Positions 1 through 12,546 of a stretch of 64,000 bases of DNA are shown here, one piece after another (positions within the stretch are counted from its first letter, which is position 1; the number at the start of each line of letters is the position of its first letter). This DNA is from Nakaseomyces glabratus (Eukaryota; Ascomycota; Saccharomycetes; Saccharomycetales; Saccharomycetaceae), in the NCBI RefSeq assembly GCF_010111755.1, contig NC_088960.1:310001-374000 (forward strand). Reading direction: 5' to 3'. The translations under genes and the position numbers were made by a program. The notes beneath the pieces were generated by a model. That model was not told where the DNA came from. It ran no database searches and saw nothing but the letters and a program-made list of their open reading frames with translations.

Positions 1-1498
1 ATAATGTGTTTGATGGTGTTTGTGATCTTCTCGGTATCTGTGGCAGCTTGATTGTTTGGGATCCATTGGATTGTGCGAATAGATTGTTTTGGTTGGATGT
101 CATCTGGCTGTTATGCTGTTGAGATTCCTGGTCGATTTGCAAAGACACGGTACTCAATATGTCCAGTCCGACAGCAGATTTTGATCTTTGGTGTTGCTCC
201 GGTGGAGCCACAGGTGTAGGTGTTGGAGCAGTGAACAGAGTGATTGTTAGGTCCTCGAGGAAAGGATTTAGCACAGCCAGGGTCTTTTCGAAACCGTGGT
301 CTGTCACTAGAGCGCCGATGATGATGAACAGCAGTTTTACGATGAAAGGTGAGTCGTTCTGCTTGAAAGTGTTTGCGTTTATGTTGAACTTGTTGAACAA
401 GTTCTTCGCGAAAGTGGTCAATGATTCCTGTTGGAAAGTCTTTAGAGTGATGTACTCCTTAGTTGATGCAAATTTTGAGAACTTGTCGTTGAAGTTCTTC
501 TCTACAGAGAAGGACACCGACGACTTCAGTACCATTTCACCCAGAATTTCCATGTTAGCGAAGACAGCGAATATGGTGGAGACGTCGGGGCCCGAGTTGC
601 CCGAGTTGCCCGAGTTGCCCGTGTTGGCTTGGGAGTCCTGTTTGTTGATTATAGTGTTACAAGTGTGCGACTCCTTGACCAGGTCGACGAACTCTTTGTT
701 GTTGATGACTGGCAGCACTATCAGGTCGGACATGATGGACCTGGCGACGTCGTCGTCGGTCAGTGTTTTCTGTGTCTCCTGAGCAGGCGGCATGTTGTTG
801 CTGTCGGTGTTGTTAGACAGCAAGGTCGACTTCTTCAAGGAGGTAGGCAGAGGCAGCAGTATGTTTTGCACAGCGGTTTGGAAGTTCTGGTTTGGTGGCG
901 ACAGGACCGACTGGTGGAAAGGCAGCGAGATGGTAGAAGGAGGCGACGCGATGGAGCTGGGGGTGTTTACCCTTGTGATGTGGGTGCCGTTGTTCGAGGC
1001 TGAAGTGGAGTGTGGAGACGCAGCGGCAGTCGAGGTGGTGGCAGAGCTTGCCCTGGAGTGGGACATCGAGGATGAGTCGCTGGCGTGCCCGTCGTCGCTG
1101 GAGTTGCTCGTGACGCTGTCGCTTCTGTTTCTCTTGGCCTGAGTCTTGGAAGGCGTTGGTGTGAGCGGTTTCCGTACTCTCTTAGAGGTGGAAGAGGAGG
1201 AGGAAGGGCTCTTCTTCTTTGAGCGTTTCCTGTTGCGTCTCACCGATTGCACAGCTGCGGTGACCAGTTTCTCGAAGCCCTGTGTGGCCTCGACGGGGAA
1301 CTCGAACTCTATTCTCAGCATGTTAGCTATCTGCTTGATGTTGTCGTCCTGCTCGCTAGCTTTGTACTTGCTGAGCTCGAACTTGTCGATAAGCTCGAGG
1401 CGTCTGCTCGAGAACTGTTTCCACTTGATCTCATCAGTGAACCGCAATTGCTCGCGGATCTTGTGGGTGGTACCGTATCCAGACAATGAGAAAGGCAT
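1..1498 (-). CDS. VHR1/VHR2-family transcription factor (3' end outside window)
   Basis: The gene reads leftward from the ATG at 1498 and stays open to the window edge, so about 499 N-terminal residues are visible and the stop codon lies outside. The first ~90 residues match the Vhr1 DNA-binding domain: a THKIRE motif, then KWKQFSSRRLELIDKF, then SEQDDNIKQIA, then the basic stretch VRRNRKRSKKK. S. cerevisiae Vhr1 activates the biotin transporter genes VHT1 and BIO5; Vhr2 is its paralogue. Beyond the domain the protein is Ser/Asn/Thr-rich and includes an NSG triplet repeat around 593-622. Synteny favours the VHR2 position (YER064C beside ICL1), but VHR1 and VHR2 cannot be told apart here. Confidence 0.9.
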   Translation of the reverse strand, partial: MPFSLSGYGTTHKIREQLRFTDEIKWKQFSSRRLELIDKFELSKYKASEQDDNIKQIANMLRIEFEFPVEATQGFEKLVTAAVQSVRRNRKRSKKKSPSSSSSTSKRVRKPLTPTPSKTQAKRNRSDSVTSNSSDDGHASDSSSMSHSRASSATTSTAAASPHSTSASNNGTHITRVNTPSSIASPPSTISLPFHQSVLSPPNQNFQTAVQNILLPLPTSLKKSTLLSNNTDSNNMPPAQETQKTLTDDDVARSIMSDLIVLPVINNKEFVDLVKESHTCNTIINKQDSQANTGNSGNSGNSGPDVSTIFAVFANMEILGEMVLKSSVSFSVEKNFNDKFSKFASTKEYITLKTFQQESLTTFAKNLFNKFNINANTFKQNDSPFIVKLLFIIIGALVTDHGFEKTLAVLNPFLEDLTITLFTAPTPTPVAPPEQHQRSKSAVGLDILSTVSLQIDQESQQHNSQMTSNQNNLFAQSNGSQTIKLPQIPRRSQTPSNTL

Positions 1499-2199
1499 TG
1501 TGTATCTCTGCTGTTGTGGCAATAGTGTTTATGTAGTTGTAATATAAGTAATATATAAGTCTCAAATGGGGGGGATCATCGTTGATTCAGAAAGAAAAAA
1601 TGAATGAAAAATAACAAGAAAAAAAGTTTCAAGACTCAGCAGGAATTGTAACTGCGCATGATCCATTGTGCAGATAGCATTATTGTAATCGATTGCTCAA
1701 TCAATGTACTGTACTCGACTCGACTCGACTCGACTCGACTACTTCGACTACTTCGATGGCAAGATGGCAAGATGGCAAGATGGCAAGGCTTCGAGGAATT
1801 TTTCAGCTTTCACGATTTTCTCGAGAAAGGCTAAGAAAAAAAAAGCAATTTTCTTGATTAGGATTACATTAAGAAAGTGCCGCAGAGTGAAAGGAGGGAA
1901 AGGCAGATCTTTGTTGAGAAGAGGGGCCACGCAGTGTTCTGTGCGGGATGGGACGTTGGATGCAGAGATCCAGGTGAGGACACAAGTGCCCACACAGAAA
2001 GGTGCGTAGAACGGTGCATGGTAAATATACAAACCTGTCTTTACGTCATTGGGCCATCACTCGAAAAATGTGTCAAAACCTTGTCAGATGACTGAAGTGA
2101 TGGCTGTGATAACACTGATACATTGCGATACACTGATACATTGATTGCGATATTGTTAAATATAAATTGGAATATATAAGATAAACGAGAGCTCGAAAT
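1499..2199. other. Intergenic region: VHR-family promoter and ICL1 3' flank
   Basis: No gene is supported in these 701 bp. The stretch next to 1498 must hold the promoter of the VHR-type gene, and the right end holds the ICL1 terminator. Two short tandem repeats stand side by side: a 5-bp ACTCG repeat (about 5.6 copies, 1713-1740) and an 8-bp GATGGCAA repeat (4 copies, 1755-1786). Around 2110-2150 a GATACA-type sequence recurs imperfectly. Confidence 0.7.
1713..1786. repeat. Two adjacent short tandem repeats (5 bp and 8 bp)
   Basis: An ACTCG unit repeats from 1713 to 1740. After a short degenerate tail (ACTTCG), GATGGCAA repeats exactly four times at 1755-1786. Open frames crossing these repeats are by-products of the periodicity, not genes. 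Confidence 0.9.
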
Positions 2200-3861
2200 T
2201 TACAAGTTGGATTTGAATTGGTCCTCTGTGACACCTTGGCCCATGGCCGCGGTGGCGCTGACACCACCTTGTGCTAGTTTCAGTAGGCCGTCGATGTACT
2301 CGGCACCGGACCACTTCTGGTGCTTTAGCACGTCGACGCCTTCGTCCATCTCTATCTGCTGGACGTTTTGGGCGTACGCCTTCATGCCTTCCCTGGCGAA
2401 GTCCTCGGAGAACTTGTGGATGGCCAGCGCGGTGGTGTGCAGGCCTGCCAAGGTGATGAACTGCCAGATGTAGCCCAGTTGGCCCAGTCTCTCGATGAAA
2501 GTGGCCTGCTCGTCCACGGACATGGCCTTAGGCCAGTTGAAGGATGGGGACAGGTTGTAGGCTAGCCACTGGTCTGGGTACTTGGCCTTGACGCCCTCGG
2601 CGAACTCGCGGGCTTGCTCGAAGTCTGGGTAGTTGGACTCCATCCAGACCAGGTCGGCGTATGGAGCGAAGGCACGGGCTCTCATCACGGAGCACTGGGT
2701 GCCACCGCGGTAGCGGTACAGGCCCTCTCTGACTCTTGGCAAGTCCCAGTCGAAGAAGATGTCCTTGCCGAGCAGTTCCTTGGCGAGCTTCTTGGCCTCG
2801 CGGTGGGAGGTCTCGGTCAGTGGGCCGACCTTGTCGTTGAACTTCTTGATGATCTCTTGCTTGTTGGAGACGGAGGACTTGTTGACCTCGTCGGCGAAGG
2901 CCTCGTGGAACAGCTTCAGGCCGGCCTTCTCGATCCAGGCGGCCTCCAGCTTCTGCAGCTCGTCACCGGAGACGCCGGCCATGATGGCCCTGTCCATGTA
3001 CTCGGCGAAGGGCTCGATATCTGGGTTCGTGGCGCCGACGACGAAGTAGTGGTCGCGGGTGTCGATGGTGGAGCTGATCAGCGTGGCGGCCTCTGAGTCG
3101 GTTCTTGCGACGATCACCAGCTCGGAGTGCATTATGTCCGCGCACATTCTGATGGTGACCAGTCTGTTGATGTGCTCCTGGACTGGGATGACACACCTGC
3201 CGGCCATGTGGCCACACTTCTTGTTGGTGGACGTCTGGTCCTCCATGTGGATACCGGCTGCGCCGCGCTCGATGAACATCTTGGTCAGCTTGAAGACGGC
3301 TGTGAGGCCACCGTGGCCGGCGTCGGCGTCGGCGATGATGGGGGTCATGTAGTCGATGGCGGGTCCCATGGCGTCGAGCTCCTCCTGTGAGGTGGCCTTA
3401 GCGCGGTTCTCCCACTGCTTCCTGTCGTGGAACTGCTGTGCCTTGAACAAGTGTTCGACTTTGTTGGGCACGGTGTCCATAGGGTAGTCAGCCAAGTCCG
3501 GGCCTGGCTCGTTTGAAGTGGAAGCGGTGGAGGAGCACTGCCAGCCGGAGACGTAGATGGTGTCTAGGAACTTGGCCATCTGGGAGACTTGGACTGGGTC
3601 CAGGGCACCGAAGGTACGGGACACGGTACCTTCCTTGTGGTGTTTCTCTAGCACTTTGTAGACCTTCTTGGCCATTACGGAGGAAGGGTAAGTCAGAGGA
3701 GGGAAAGTCCCGCGTCTGATGGCGATCTCTCTTGCGGAGTAAGTTCTCTTGGTCTTGTTCCAGCGGGGCTCGGACCACCACTGTTCGATTTCTTTAGCAT
3801 CGGCGTCGATGCGGGCTTGCAAAGCTTGGAATTCGTTAGCTTCTGAGTTAGGCACAGGCAT
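2200..3861 (-). CDS. ICL1: Isocitrate lyase
   Basis: Isocitrate lyase (553 aa) splits isocitrate into succinate and glyoxylate, the first step of the glyoxylate shunt needed for growth on acetate, ethanol or fatty acids. The catalytic KKCGHM motif is intact, with the nucleophilic Cys at residue 216; S. cerevisiae Icl1 has it at 217 in a 557-aa protein. The ATG at 3861 begins MPVPNS, matching the MPIPVG start of the yeast enzyme. The frame is open further upstream to 3999, but that extension has no homology. Codons are strongly biased to preferred ones, as expected for a highly induced enzyme. The upstream region shared with RGI1 carries a Cat8/Sip4-type element and Mig1-like GC boxes. Confidence 0.98.
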   Translation of the reverse strand: MPVPNSEANEFQALQARIDADAKEIEQWWSEPRWNKTKRTYSAREIAIRRGTFPPLTYPSSVMAKKVYKVLEKHHKEGTVSRTFGALDPVQVSQMAKFLDTIYVSGWQCSSTASTSNEPGPDLADYPMDTVPNKVEHLFKAQQFHDRKQWENRAKATSQEELDAMGPAIDYMTPIIADADAGHGGLTAVFKLTKMFIERGAAGIHMEDQTSTNKKCGHMAGRCVIPVQEHINRLVTIRMCADIMHSELVIVARTDSEAATLISSTIDTRDHYFVVGATNPDIEPFAEYMDRAIMAGVSGDELQKLEAAWIEKAGLKLFHEAFADEVNKSSVSNKQEIIKKFNDKVGPLTETSHREAKKLAKELLGKDIFFDWDLPRVREGLYRYRGGTQCSVMRARAFAPYADLVWMESNYPDFEQAREFAEGVKAKYPDQWLAYNLSPSFNWPKAMSVDEQATFIERLGQLGYIWQFITLAGLHTTALAIHKFSEDFAREGMKAYAQNVQQIEMDEGVDVLKHQKWSGAEYIDGLLKLAQGGVSATAAMGQGVTEDQFKSNL

Positions 3862-4023
3862 ATTTTCTGTTGTATGTTGTGTGTGTTTTGTGGTATTGGG
3901 ATGGGCAAGAGAACGGTTTTTGGATTGCATAGTTGGACAGTTTATATATGAATTTTCTCGAGTCCCAGAACAATGAAATGATTGGCACCGGGGTGTCAAG
4001 AGCCTAAGACCGGACCAATACCC

Positions 4024-4035
4024 CGGACCAAAGGA
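4024..4035 (+). promoter_or_regulatory. Carbon-source-responsive element (Cat8/Sip4 type) of ICL1
   Basis: CGGACCAAAGGA fits the inverse of the published Cat8 consensus (YCCNYTNRKCCG) at every position and lies about 165 bp upstream of the ICL1 ATG. The same seven bases, CGGACCA, occur 13 bp to the left (4011-4017), which gives a degenerate tandem copy. GC boxes resembling Mig1 sites sit at 3988-3993 and 4021-4026. Binding is inferred from the pattern. Confidence 0.65.
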
Positions 4036-4100
4036 GTTTACAGTTCAGGTACAGGTGTACAACTACAAGTACTTGCAGTACTAGTAGTGGTAGTAGTAGT

Positions 4101-4328
4101 ACTTGTAGTAGTACTTGTAGTAGTACTTGTAGTAGTACTTGTAGTAGTACTTGTAGTAGTACTTGTAGTAGTACTTGTAGTAGTACTTGTAGTAATACTT
4201 GTAGTAGTACTTGTAGTAGTACTTGTAGTAGTACTTGTAGTAGTACTTGTAGTAGTACTTGTAGTAGTACTTGTAGTAGTACTTGTAGTAGTACTTGTAG
4301 TAGTACTTGTAGTAGTACTTGTAGTAGT
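4101..4328. repeat. 12-bp minisatellite, 19 copies
   Basis: The unit ACTTGTAGTAGT repeats 19 times in exact register. The only internal difference seen is one G-to-A change at 4195. Because 12 is a multiple of 3, all frames stay open for long stretches on both strands, creating false Leu/Val- or Tyr-rich ORFs. It lies in the ICL1-RGI1 control region. Confidence 0.97.
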
Positions 4329-4338
4329 GTAAGTAATT

Positions 4339-4410
4339 CAAGTAGTAATACAAGTAGTAATTCAAGTAGTAATACAAGTACTAGTACAACTACAACTACA
4401 ATTACAACTA
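4339..4410. repeat. Second repeat block: CAAGTAGTAATA and CAACTA units
   Basis: Three 12-bp units alternate as CAAGTAGTAATA/T at 4339-4374. They are followed by CAACTA-type hexamers at 4387-4410 (one unit is CAATTA). The core TACAAGTA is the reverse complement of TACTTGTA in the preceding 19-copy array, so the two blocks could pair as a long imperfect hairpin. Confidence 0.85.
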
Positions 4411-4718
4411 CTGGTCGATGACTCTCCCCTATAAGACCCACTCATCCGGTACCCATCTGGCTCCCATCAGGCCACACAGAGTCATCCAACTGCCCTGCCC
4501 CAACGGACAGAGAGAGCCAAACACCGAGAACTCGGTGAACGCGGGCTAGAAGCACCATTGTACGTATGCGAGTATATGCACATGACACCCACGTACATCT
4601 GTACATCAGTATATACTTACACACGTACACGCACATGACCTCCACACGTACACACGCACATCTGTATATACCCCCACACGCACGCACACATGATCTACGG
4701 TCAGCATAAGGGCCATTC

Positions 4719-4991
4719 AGGGGGGGAAGAGACAATGGGGCTGTGCGACAATGGGGGGCCAGGGGGGGTGTTAAGTGTGTGGGGTCTGGGTGGTAGTGAA
4801 GGGGGTAGTGAAGGGGGTGATGGATCCCCCCCCCCTTCACCCCGGATTGTTGCATTGTGATTGGCTCAATGGGTTGAAATAGCCTGGTATAGCAGTGTAT
4901 AACAAGAGCATAGCAGTGTATAGCAAGAGCATAACAGGGTATAACGTAGTACCACCTGGCAATAGCAGTTGCTTGTCCAATTGATGCCCCT
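4719..4991. promoter_or_regulatory. Cluster of stress-response elements upstream of RGI1
   Basis: Six AGGGG/CCCCT cores, the Msn2/Msn4 stress-response element, lie at 4719, 4761, 4800, 4812, 4832 and 4987. They sit in an unusually G-tract-rich stretch 150-420 bp before the RGI1 ATG. RGI1-family genes are known to be induced by stress and during respiratory growth, which fits. Some cores belong to long G or C runs and may be fortuitous. Confidence 0.6.
4890..4949. repeat. 21-bp tandem repeat, about 2.9 copies
   Basis: Units begin at 4890, 4911 and 4932 and share the pattern TAGCAGTGTATA followed by A/G-rich sequence ending in AGAGCA. The third copy is diverged and incomplete. It lies between the stress-element cluster and the RGI1 TATA box. 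Confidence 0.75.
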
Positions 4992-5040
4992 CTTTCTAAT
5001 ATGGTGGGGCAAACGTATATAAGGGCTCGATTGTTCTCTG

Positions 5041-5132
5041 AACTTGTAACTTGTAACTTGTAACTTGTACTTCTAACTCTTGTCTGGATACAACTACAAC
5101 TACAACTACAACTACAACTACAAATACAAATA
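5041..5132 (+). repeat. AACTTGT and CAACTA repeats in the RGI1 leader
   Basis: Four AACTTGT heptamers (5041-5068) are followed by five CAACTA hexamers (5091-5120) and two CAAATA variants, ending 9 bp before the RGI1 ATG. TATATAAG at 5016-5023 is the likely TATA box, so most of this repeat should be the 5' untranslated leader: unstructured and poor in G. The same CAACTA unit recurs at 4387 and 58666. Confidence 0.85.
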
Positions 5133-5141
5133 CAATCTATA

Positions 5142-5615
5142 ATGGCTAAGAAGGATAAGAAACCAAAGGTTAACACTATTGTTACCAAGGACGGTGAGTC
5201 TCTGAAGGTGTTCGAGGACCTCAATGACTTCGAGATGTTCATCAAGAACGAGACCGAGGACGAGGAGTTCGACCACATCCACTGCAAGCTGACTTACTAC
5301 CCGCCATTTGTGCTGCACGAGTCCCACGACGACCCCGAGAAGATCAAGGACACCAACAACTCCCACAACAAGAAGTTCGTGAGACACTTGCACCAGCACG
5401 TCGAGAAGCACTTGCTCAAGGACATCAAGGAGGCCCTCCACAAGCCAGAGCTGAAGTTCCACGACAAGTCCAAGGACGAGACCTTCGAGCACATTGTGTG
5501 GCACTACGGCGAAGAGACCGAGTACCACGACAGGAAGTTCAGGATCCAGGTCACCGTGACTTGCAACCACGACGACGCTATGGTCGACGTCGACTACAAG
5601 ACCATCCCTTTGTAA
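5142..5615 (+). CDS. RGI1: Respiratory growth induced protein (Rgi1/Rgi2)
   Basis: This 157-aa protein aligns along its whole length with S. cerevisiae Rgi1 (161 aa) and Rgi2. Shared blocks include KVFEDL, HCKLxYYPPFVLHESH, KKFVRHLHQH and HYGEETEYH. The family takes part in energy metabolism under respiratory conditions; its biochemical activity is unknown. It is small, charged and soluble, with no signal peptide or membrane segment. The position beside ICL1 corresponds to YER067W, hence the RGI1 name, although the duplicate RGI2 cannot be excluded. Codon use is strongly biased, implying high expression, and the upstream stress elements and TATA box fit an inducible gene. Confidence 0.95.
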   Translation: MAKKDKKPKVNTIVTKDGESLKVFEDLNDFEMFIKNETEDEEFDHIHCKLTYYPPFVLHESHDDPEKIKDTNNSHNKKFVRHLHQHVEKHLLKDIKEALHKPELKFHDKSKDETFEHIVWHYGEETEYHDRKFRIQVTVTCNHDDAMVDVDYKTIPL

Positions 5616-6394
5616 GTTATATAAATGTGTAATGATGTTACGATTTAATAAATTCTTATATCTCAATTATGTACCACCTCTCTAATCCTGCAATCTGCTT
5701 TCAGATACATCTCTGTACACTTACCATCTATACAGATAAGCACTTGGAAATATATGCTCTAGTATGGCTATAATTAGATAACAAATAACAAGTTTTGTAT
5801 ACTATTTCAGTCGACTAAGAAAACCAATTGTATATGTAGGCCCTGAGTTGTACCCGTGCTTATGATATAACACTCGCTAGTGCTACATCAACTGCATCAT
5901 ATATATCTTACCCAGAAATTGCCTTGTCGCAATTATTTACATAATTCTTGCTGTCTGCCTTCCCAACTCACCACCAGAACATACTGACATTTCAAGTTTA
6001 GGTCCTGCAATGTCAACATGGCAGGGAAATCACAATAAAAAAAATCATATAATCGATATTAGAATAACAACTACCCATAAACCAGAACACATCCCCCTCC
6101 AACTTCAATTGACCACAGTATAACTCACAATACCCACAAATAAGTACCCACCCATGGCGCAAACTATATGAGCTGTATAGACTGCTTATACTGCTTATAC
6201 TGCTTATACTGCAAGATCACGCCACATAACTATACACGATATGGGAAAATTTCTTTTGAAAGGCGAAAAGCTCAAAGTTCTGGCAATGCAAAGGCTATTA
6301 ACGATAATAAGCTGGAAAGTTGGGAGCCTATGCACAGCTCGTAAGCAGACTCTTAGCCCATAAAAGAAGCTATACGGATATACACACGCACACC
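5616..6394. other. Intergenic region: RGI1 3' flank and MOT2 promoter
   Basis: No gene is supported here. A 9-bp ACTGCTTAT repeat of about 3.5 copies lies at 6181-6212, roughly 180 bp before the MOT2 ATG. The frame upstream of MOT2 is open without an ATG from 6320, but homology starts at 6395. Confidence 0.7.
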
Positions 6395-8257
6395 ATGATA
6401 AACCCACACGTTCAGGAGAACTTACAAGCTATTCAGAACACGCTGAGCAACTACGACACATCGTTCTTGTCTGAGGATGAGGAGGATTACTGCCCGCTAT
6501 GTATCGAGCCGATGGATATCACGGATAAGAACTTCTTCCCATGTCCCTGTGGCTACCAGATCTGCCAGTTCTGCTACAACAACATCAGACAGAACCCCGA
6601 GCTGAACGGTAGGTGTCCTGCGTGCCGTCGTAAGTTCGACGACGAGTCCGTACGATACGTGGTGCTCACACCGGAAGAGCTGAAGATGGAGAGGGCCAAG
6701 CTGGCCAGGAAGGAGAAAGAGAGGAAGCAGAGGGAGAAGGAGAAGAAGGAGTACGAGCAGAATAACAGGAAGCATCTAGCAGGCACCAGGGTGATCCAGA
6801 AGAACTTGGTGTATGTGATCGGTGTGAATCCACCAGTGCCACCCGAGGAAGTCGCCGCAACGTTGAAGTCCGACAAGTACTTTGGACAATACGGTAAGAT
6901 CAACAAGATTGTGGTGAACAGGAAAGCTCCTCACGGTGGAAGCAACAACGACCATTACCACCACCATGCTCCAGGCTACGGTGTCTACATAACTTTCTCC
7001 TCCAAGGATGATGCTGCCAGATGTATCGCACAAGTTGACGGTACATACATGGATGGTCGCTTGATCAAAGCTGCATACGGTACTACAAAGTACTGCTCTT
7101 CATACTTGAAAGGTATGGTATGTCCAAATCCTAACTGTATGTTTTTGCATGAACCAGGTGAAGAAGTGGACGCTTCCAACAAAAGAGAACTATCCAAACC
7201 TCAATTACATACTCAGAACTCTATGAATTCTGGTAGTTTCAGAAACGGTAGTGAGTTTGGTTCTGCTGCTGCGTCCCCACTTCCACTGAAGGCTCACTTA
7301 AACAGTGCCACTTCATCCGTGGCTGCGAACAATGACTCCTCCGCCTCTACACCTGTCCTAACTCCAGCACCAGCTCCACCAAGTACTTCCAATCCTTGGG
7401 GTATTAGTCAAACAGCATCTGCAATTGCAAATATCAACTTATCAAAACCTAACAGCTCCATCAACCTACCAACATTAAACGATAACGTTACACAAGATAA
7501 TGACAATAATAATGAAGTGCCAAGCAAACCAAAACCTGTAAGTAATACCAACACATCCAGCAGCAAGAAGAAGAACTCATCCAAGGAATACGTTGATCCA
7601 TACGATGCATTGAATGGTTGTATTACTTTTATGAACGAGAGATTCAAGAGCTTGTCAAATTACCAAAACAAGACTTTCTCATTGAGGTCTGATGCCATTG
7701 ACCAAGAAACACTGAAATCTTACCCACCTTTATTTACCGCAAGCAATATCAAGATCAGTGAAACCAGTGAGAACATCCTAACACAAAAGCTAGTGGAGAT
7801 TTTGGCCATCAAGCCTACAGATTACTCTCAGTCTGTTATTCAATTCTTACAAAGTGTGAGTGCAAGCCAACCCGAACTGATTAATTTGCCTAGTGTCCAA
7901 AGTTTCACCAGTGCCAACAACGCCCAAGCTACACAAACACCAATCAACAACCCAATCAACCCTAACCTTGCCCAGCTAGGTAATGGTGGTGTTATGGGCC
8001 CAGGCACTCCTGGCCCACAGAACGTAATGCTACAGGCAATGCAGCCACCACAACAAATGCAAGCACAACCACCACAGCAAATGCAACAGATGCCAATGAA
8101 CATGGGTGGTAACGCCAACGGTATGTTTGTGTCCCCACAAGAACTTGCCCAGAAACAAGCTCAACCGCAAATGGCACAGATGCAGTCTAATAACGTTGGC
8201 TCTAACGACCTCCTAAACCAACTAATCAGTGGTAAGAGGCTCGCCGCTGCCAATTAG
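6395..8257 (+). CDS. MOT2: Mot2/Not4, E3 ubiquitin ligase subunit of CCR4-NOT
   Basis: The 620-aa protein is the Not4 ubiquitin ligase of the CCR4-NOT complex, acting in mRNA decay and co-translational quality control. The C4C4 RING finger is complete at about residues 33-78 (CPLC, CGYQICQFCY, CPAC). It is followed by a Lys/Glu-rich linker, an RRM at about 137-228 and a CCCH zinc finger (CxNPNCMFLH) near 235. The C-terminal half is Asn/Ser/Gln/Pro-rich and ends in DLLNQLISGKR, as in S. cerevisiae Not4 (587 aa). The ATG at 6395 gives MINPHVQENLQ, matching the MMNPHVQENLQ start of the yeast protein. Confidence 0.98.
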   Translation: MINPHVQENLQAIQNTLSNYDTSFLSEDEEDYCPLCIEPMDITDKNFFPCPCGYQICQFCYNNIRQNPELNGRCPACRRKFDDESVRYVVLTPEELKMERAKLARKEKERKQREKEKKEYEQNNRKHLAGTRVIQKNLVYVIGVNPPVPPEEVAATLKSDKYFGQYGKINKIVVNRKAPHGGSNNDHYHHHAPGYGVYITFSSKDDAARCIAQVDGTYMDGRLIKAAYGTTKYCSSYLKGMVCPNPNCMFLHEPGEEVDASNKRELSKPQLHTQNSMNSGSFRNGSEFGSAAASPLPLKAHLNSATSSVAANNDSSASTPVLTPAPAPPSTSNPWGISQTASAIANINLSKPNSSINLPTLNDNVTQDNDNNNEVPSKPKPVSNTNTSSSKKKNSSKEYVDPYDALNGCITFMNERFKSLSNYQNKTFSLRSDAIDQETLKSYPPLFTASNIKISETSENILTQKLVEILAIKPTDYSQSVIQFLQSVSASQPELINLPSVQSFTSANNAQATQTPINNPINPNLAQLGNGGVMGPGTPGPQNVMLQAMQPPQQMQAQPPQQMQQMPMNMGGNANGMFVSPQELAQKQAQPQMAQMQSNNVGSNDLLNQLISGKRLAAAN

Positions 8258-11709
<3,452 letters not shown>

Positions 11710-12546
11710 AACATAGCATATAAATCTCTTCTGTACATTAATTAGCTTCTTAAATTCCAATCCCTTTCTAGATAGAAATAGCATTACCGCATTGGGAATC
11801 CTAAGCACTATCAACAATAAGATATACAATAAATATTTACAGCAGTCCAATCCCATCTACAGTAGAATATGCAGTGGCAAGAGTTGTTTTGGTTGGTGGG
11901 GGGAGGGAAGATCATAATAACCACAGACCGAGGCTTCTTCTTAGGCTTCTTCTCCTTTGTAAATAGTAAACACGAAACTTGTTTACGCGTTCCACTCGGG
12001 ATTCCACTATTCACACACCCAGTCTACTTATTATTGTTTACATTTTCTGCCATTAATTTGTAATTTATGGCAAAAATTAATATTCCTTCACGCGTCATAC
12101 GGTCTAACAAACCCACGTACAAACACACTTAAATATCCATAAAATAAAGTTAATTTCTTTTTCTCACGCGTCACCCCCCATCGCTCTCTTCTAAGCAACT
12201 TGGAAAACTTTTCAACTTCAATCCTGTTAGAGGATCATACACTTATAGCATCGAACTAGCTGTGTGCCAGTCGCCAACGAACCAGTACTACTATTTTCGT
12301 GTCCTCTTGCTTACTTTGCCATCCTGGGTCAAGGATTTATAGCAAAAAAAAAAAGATATATAAAGCAGAAGGGAAATCAGGATAGATTTTATAAAATTCT
12401 TTCTCTCCCTAAACTAGAACAGTAATAGAAAAAAACCCGGAAACCTTTTGATAAAGATCAAGGAGATATATATTACTGATATCTATACCTCTAAACCCAC
12501 AGAAAATAGAACACACACACACAACAAAAGTTTTTCACTTTAAAGA
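11710..12546. other. Intergenic region: ARG5,6 3' flank and RNR1 promoter
   Basis: No gene is supported in these 837 bp. The right part is the RNR1 promoter with three ACGCGT boxes. A long A-rich leader ending in an ACAC run precedes the RNR1 ATG. Confidence 0.75.
11985..12171. promoter_or_regulatory. Three MCB boxes (MBF sites) upstream of RNR1
   Basis: Perfect ACGCGT boxes lie at 11985-11990, 12090-12095 and 12166-12171, between 380 and 560 bp before the RNR1 ATG. MBF (Mbp1-Swi6) binds this palindrome and drives late-G1 transcription; RNR1 is a classic target in S. cerevisiae. Three copies within 190 bp is well above chance for a CpG-containing hexamer. Confidence 0.75.

Larger units (their letters stand above)
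3862..5141. other. Divergent ICL1-RGI1 control region
   Basis: These 1.28 kb separate two divergent genes that are both tied to non-fermentative carbon and stress. From left to right they hold GC-box and CSRE-like sites near ICL1, a large 12-bp tandem array, a CA/TG-rich stretch (4560-4690), a G-tract-rich stretch with stress elements, a 21-bp repeat, a TATA box (5016-5023) and a CAACTA-repeat leader just before the RGI1 ATG. Long open frames here are low-complexity artefacts. Confidence 0.8.

Noticed and set aside
2614..3390. Plus-strand frames inside ICL1 (up to 160 codons)
   Set aside because: They are antisense shadows caused by the strong codon bias of ICL1.
4004..4441. Leu/Val- or Tyr-rich open frames across the 12-bp array
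   Set aside because: They exist only because the repeat unit is a multiple of three and lacks stop codons in several frames; no start context, homology or flanking domain supports them.
4442..5666. Long minus-strand frames overlapping the RGI1 promoter and gene (281 and 182 codons)
   Set aside because: They are antisense to the well-supported RGI1 gene or run through its low-complexity promoter, and their composition is that of repeats.
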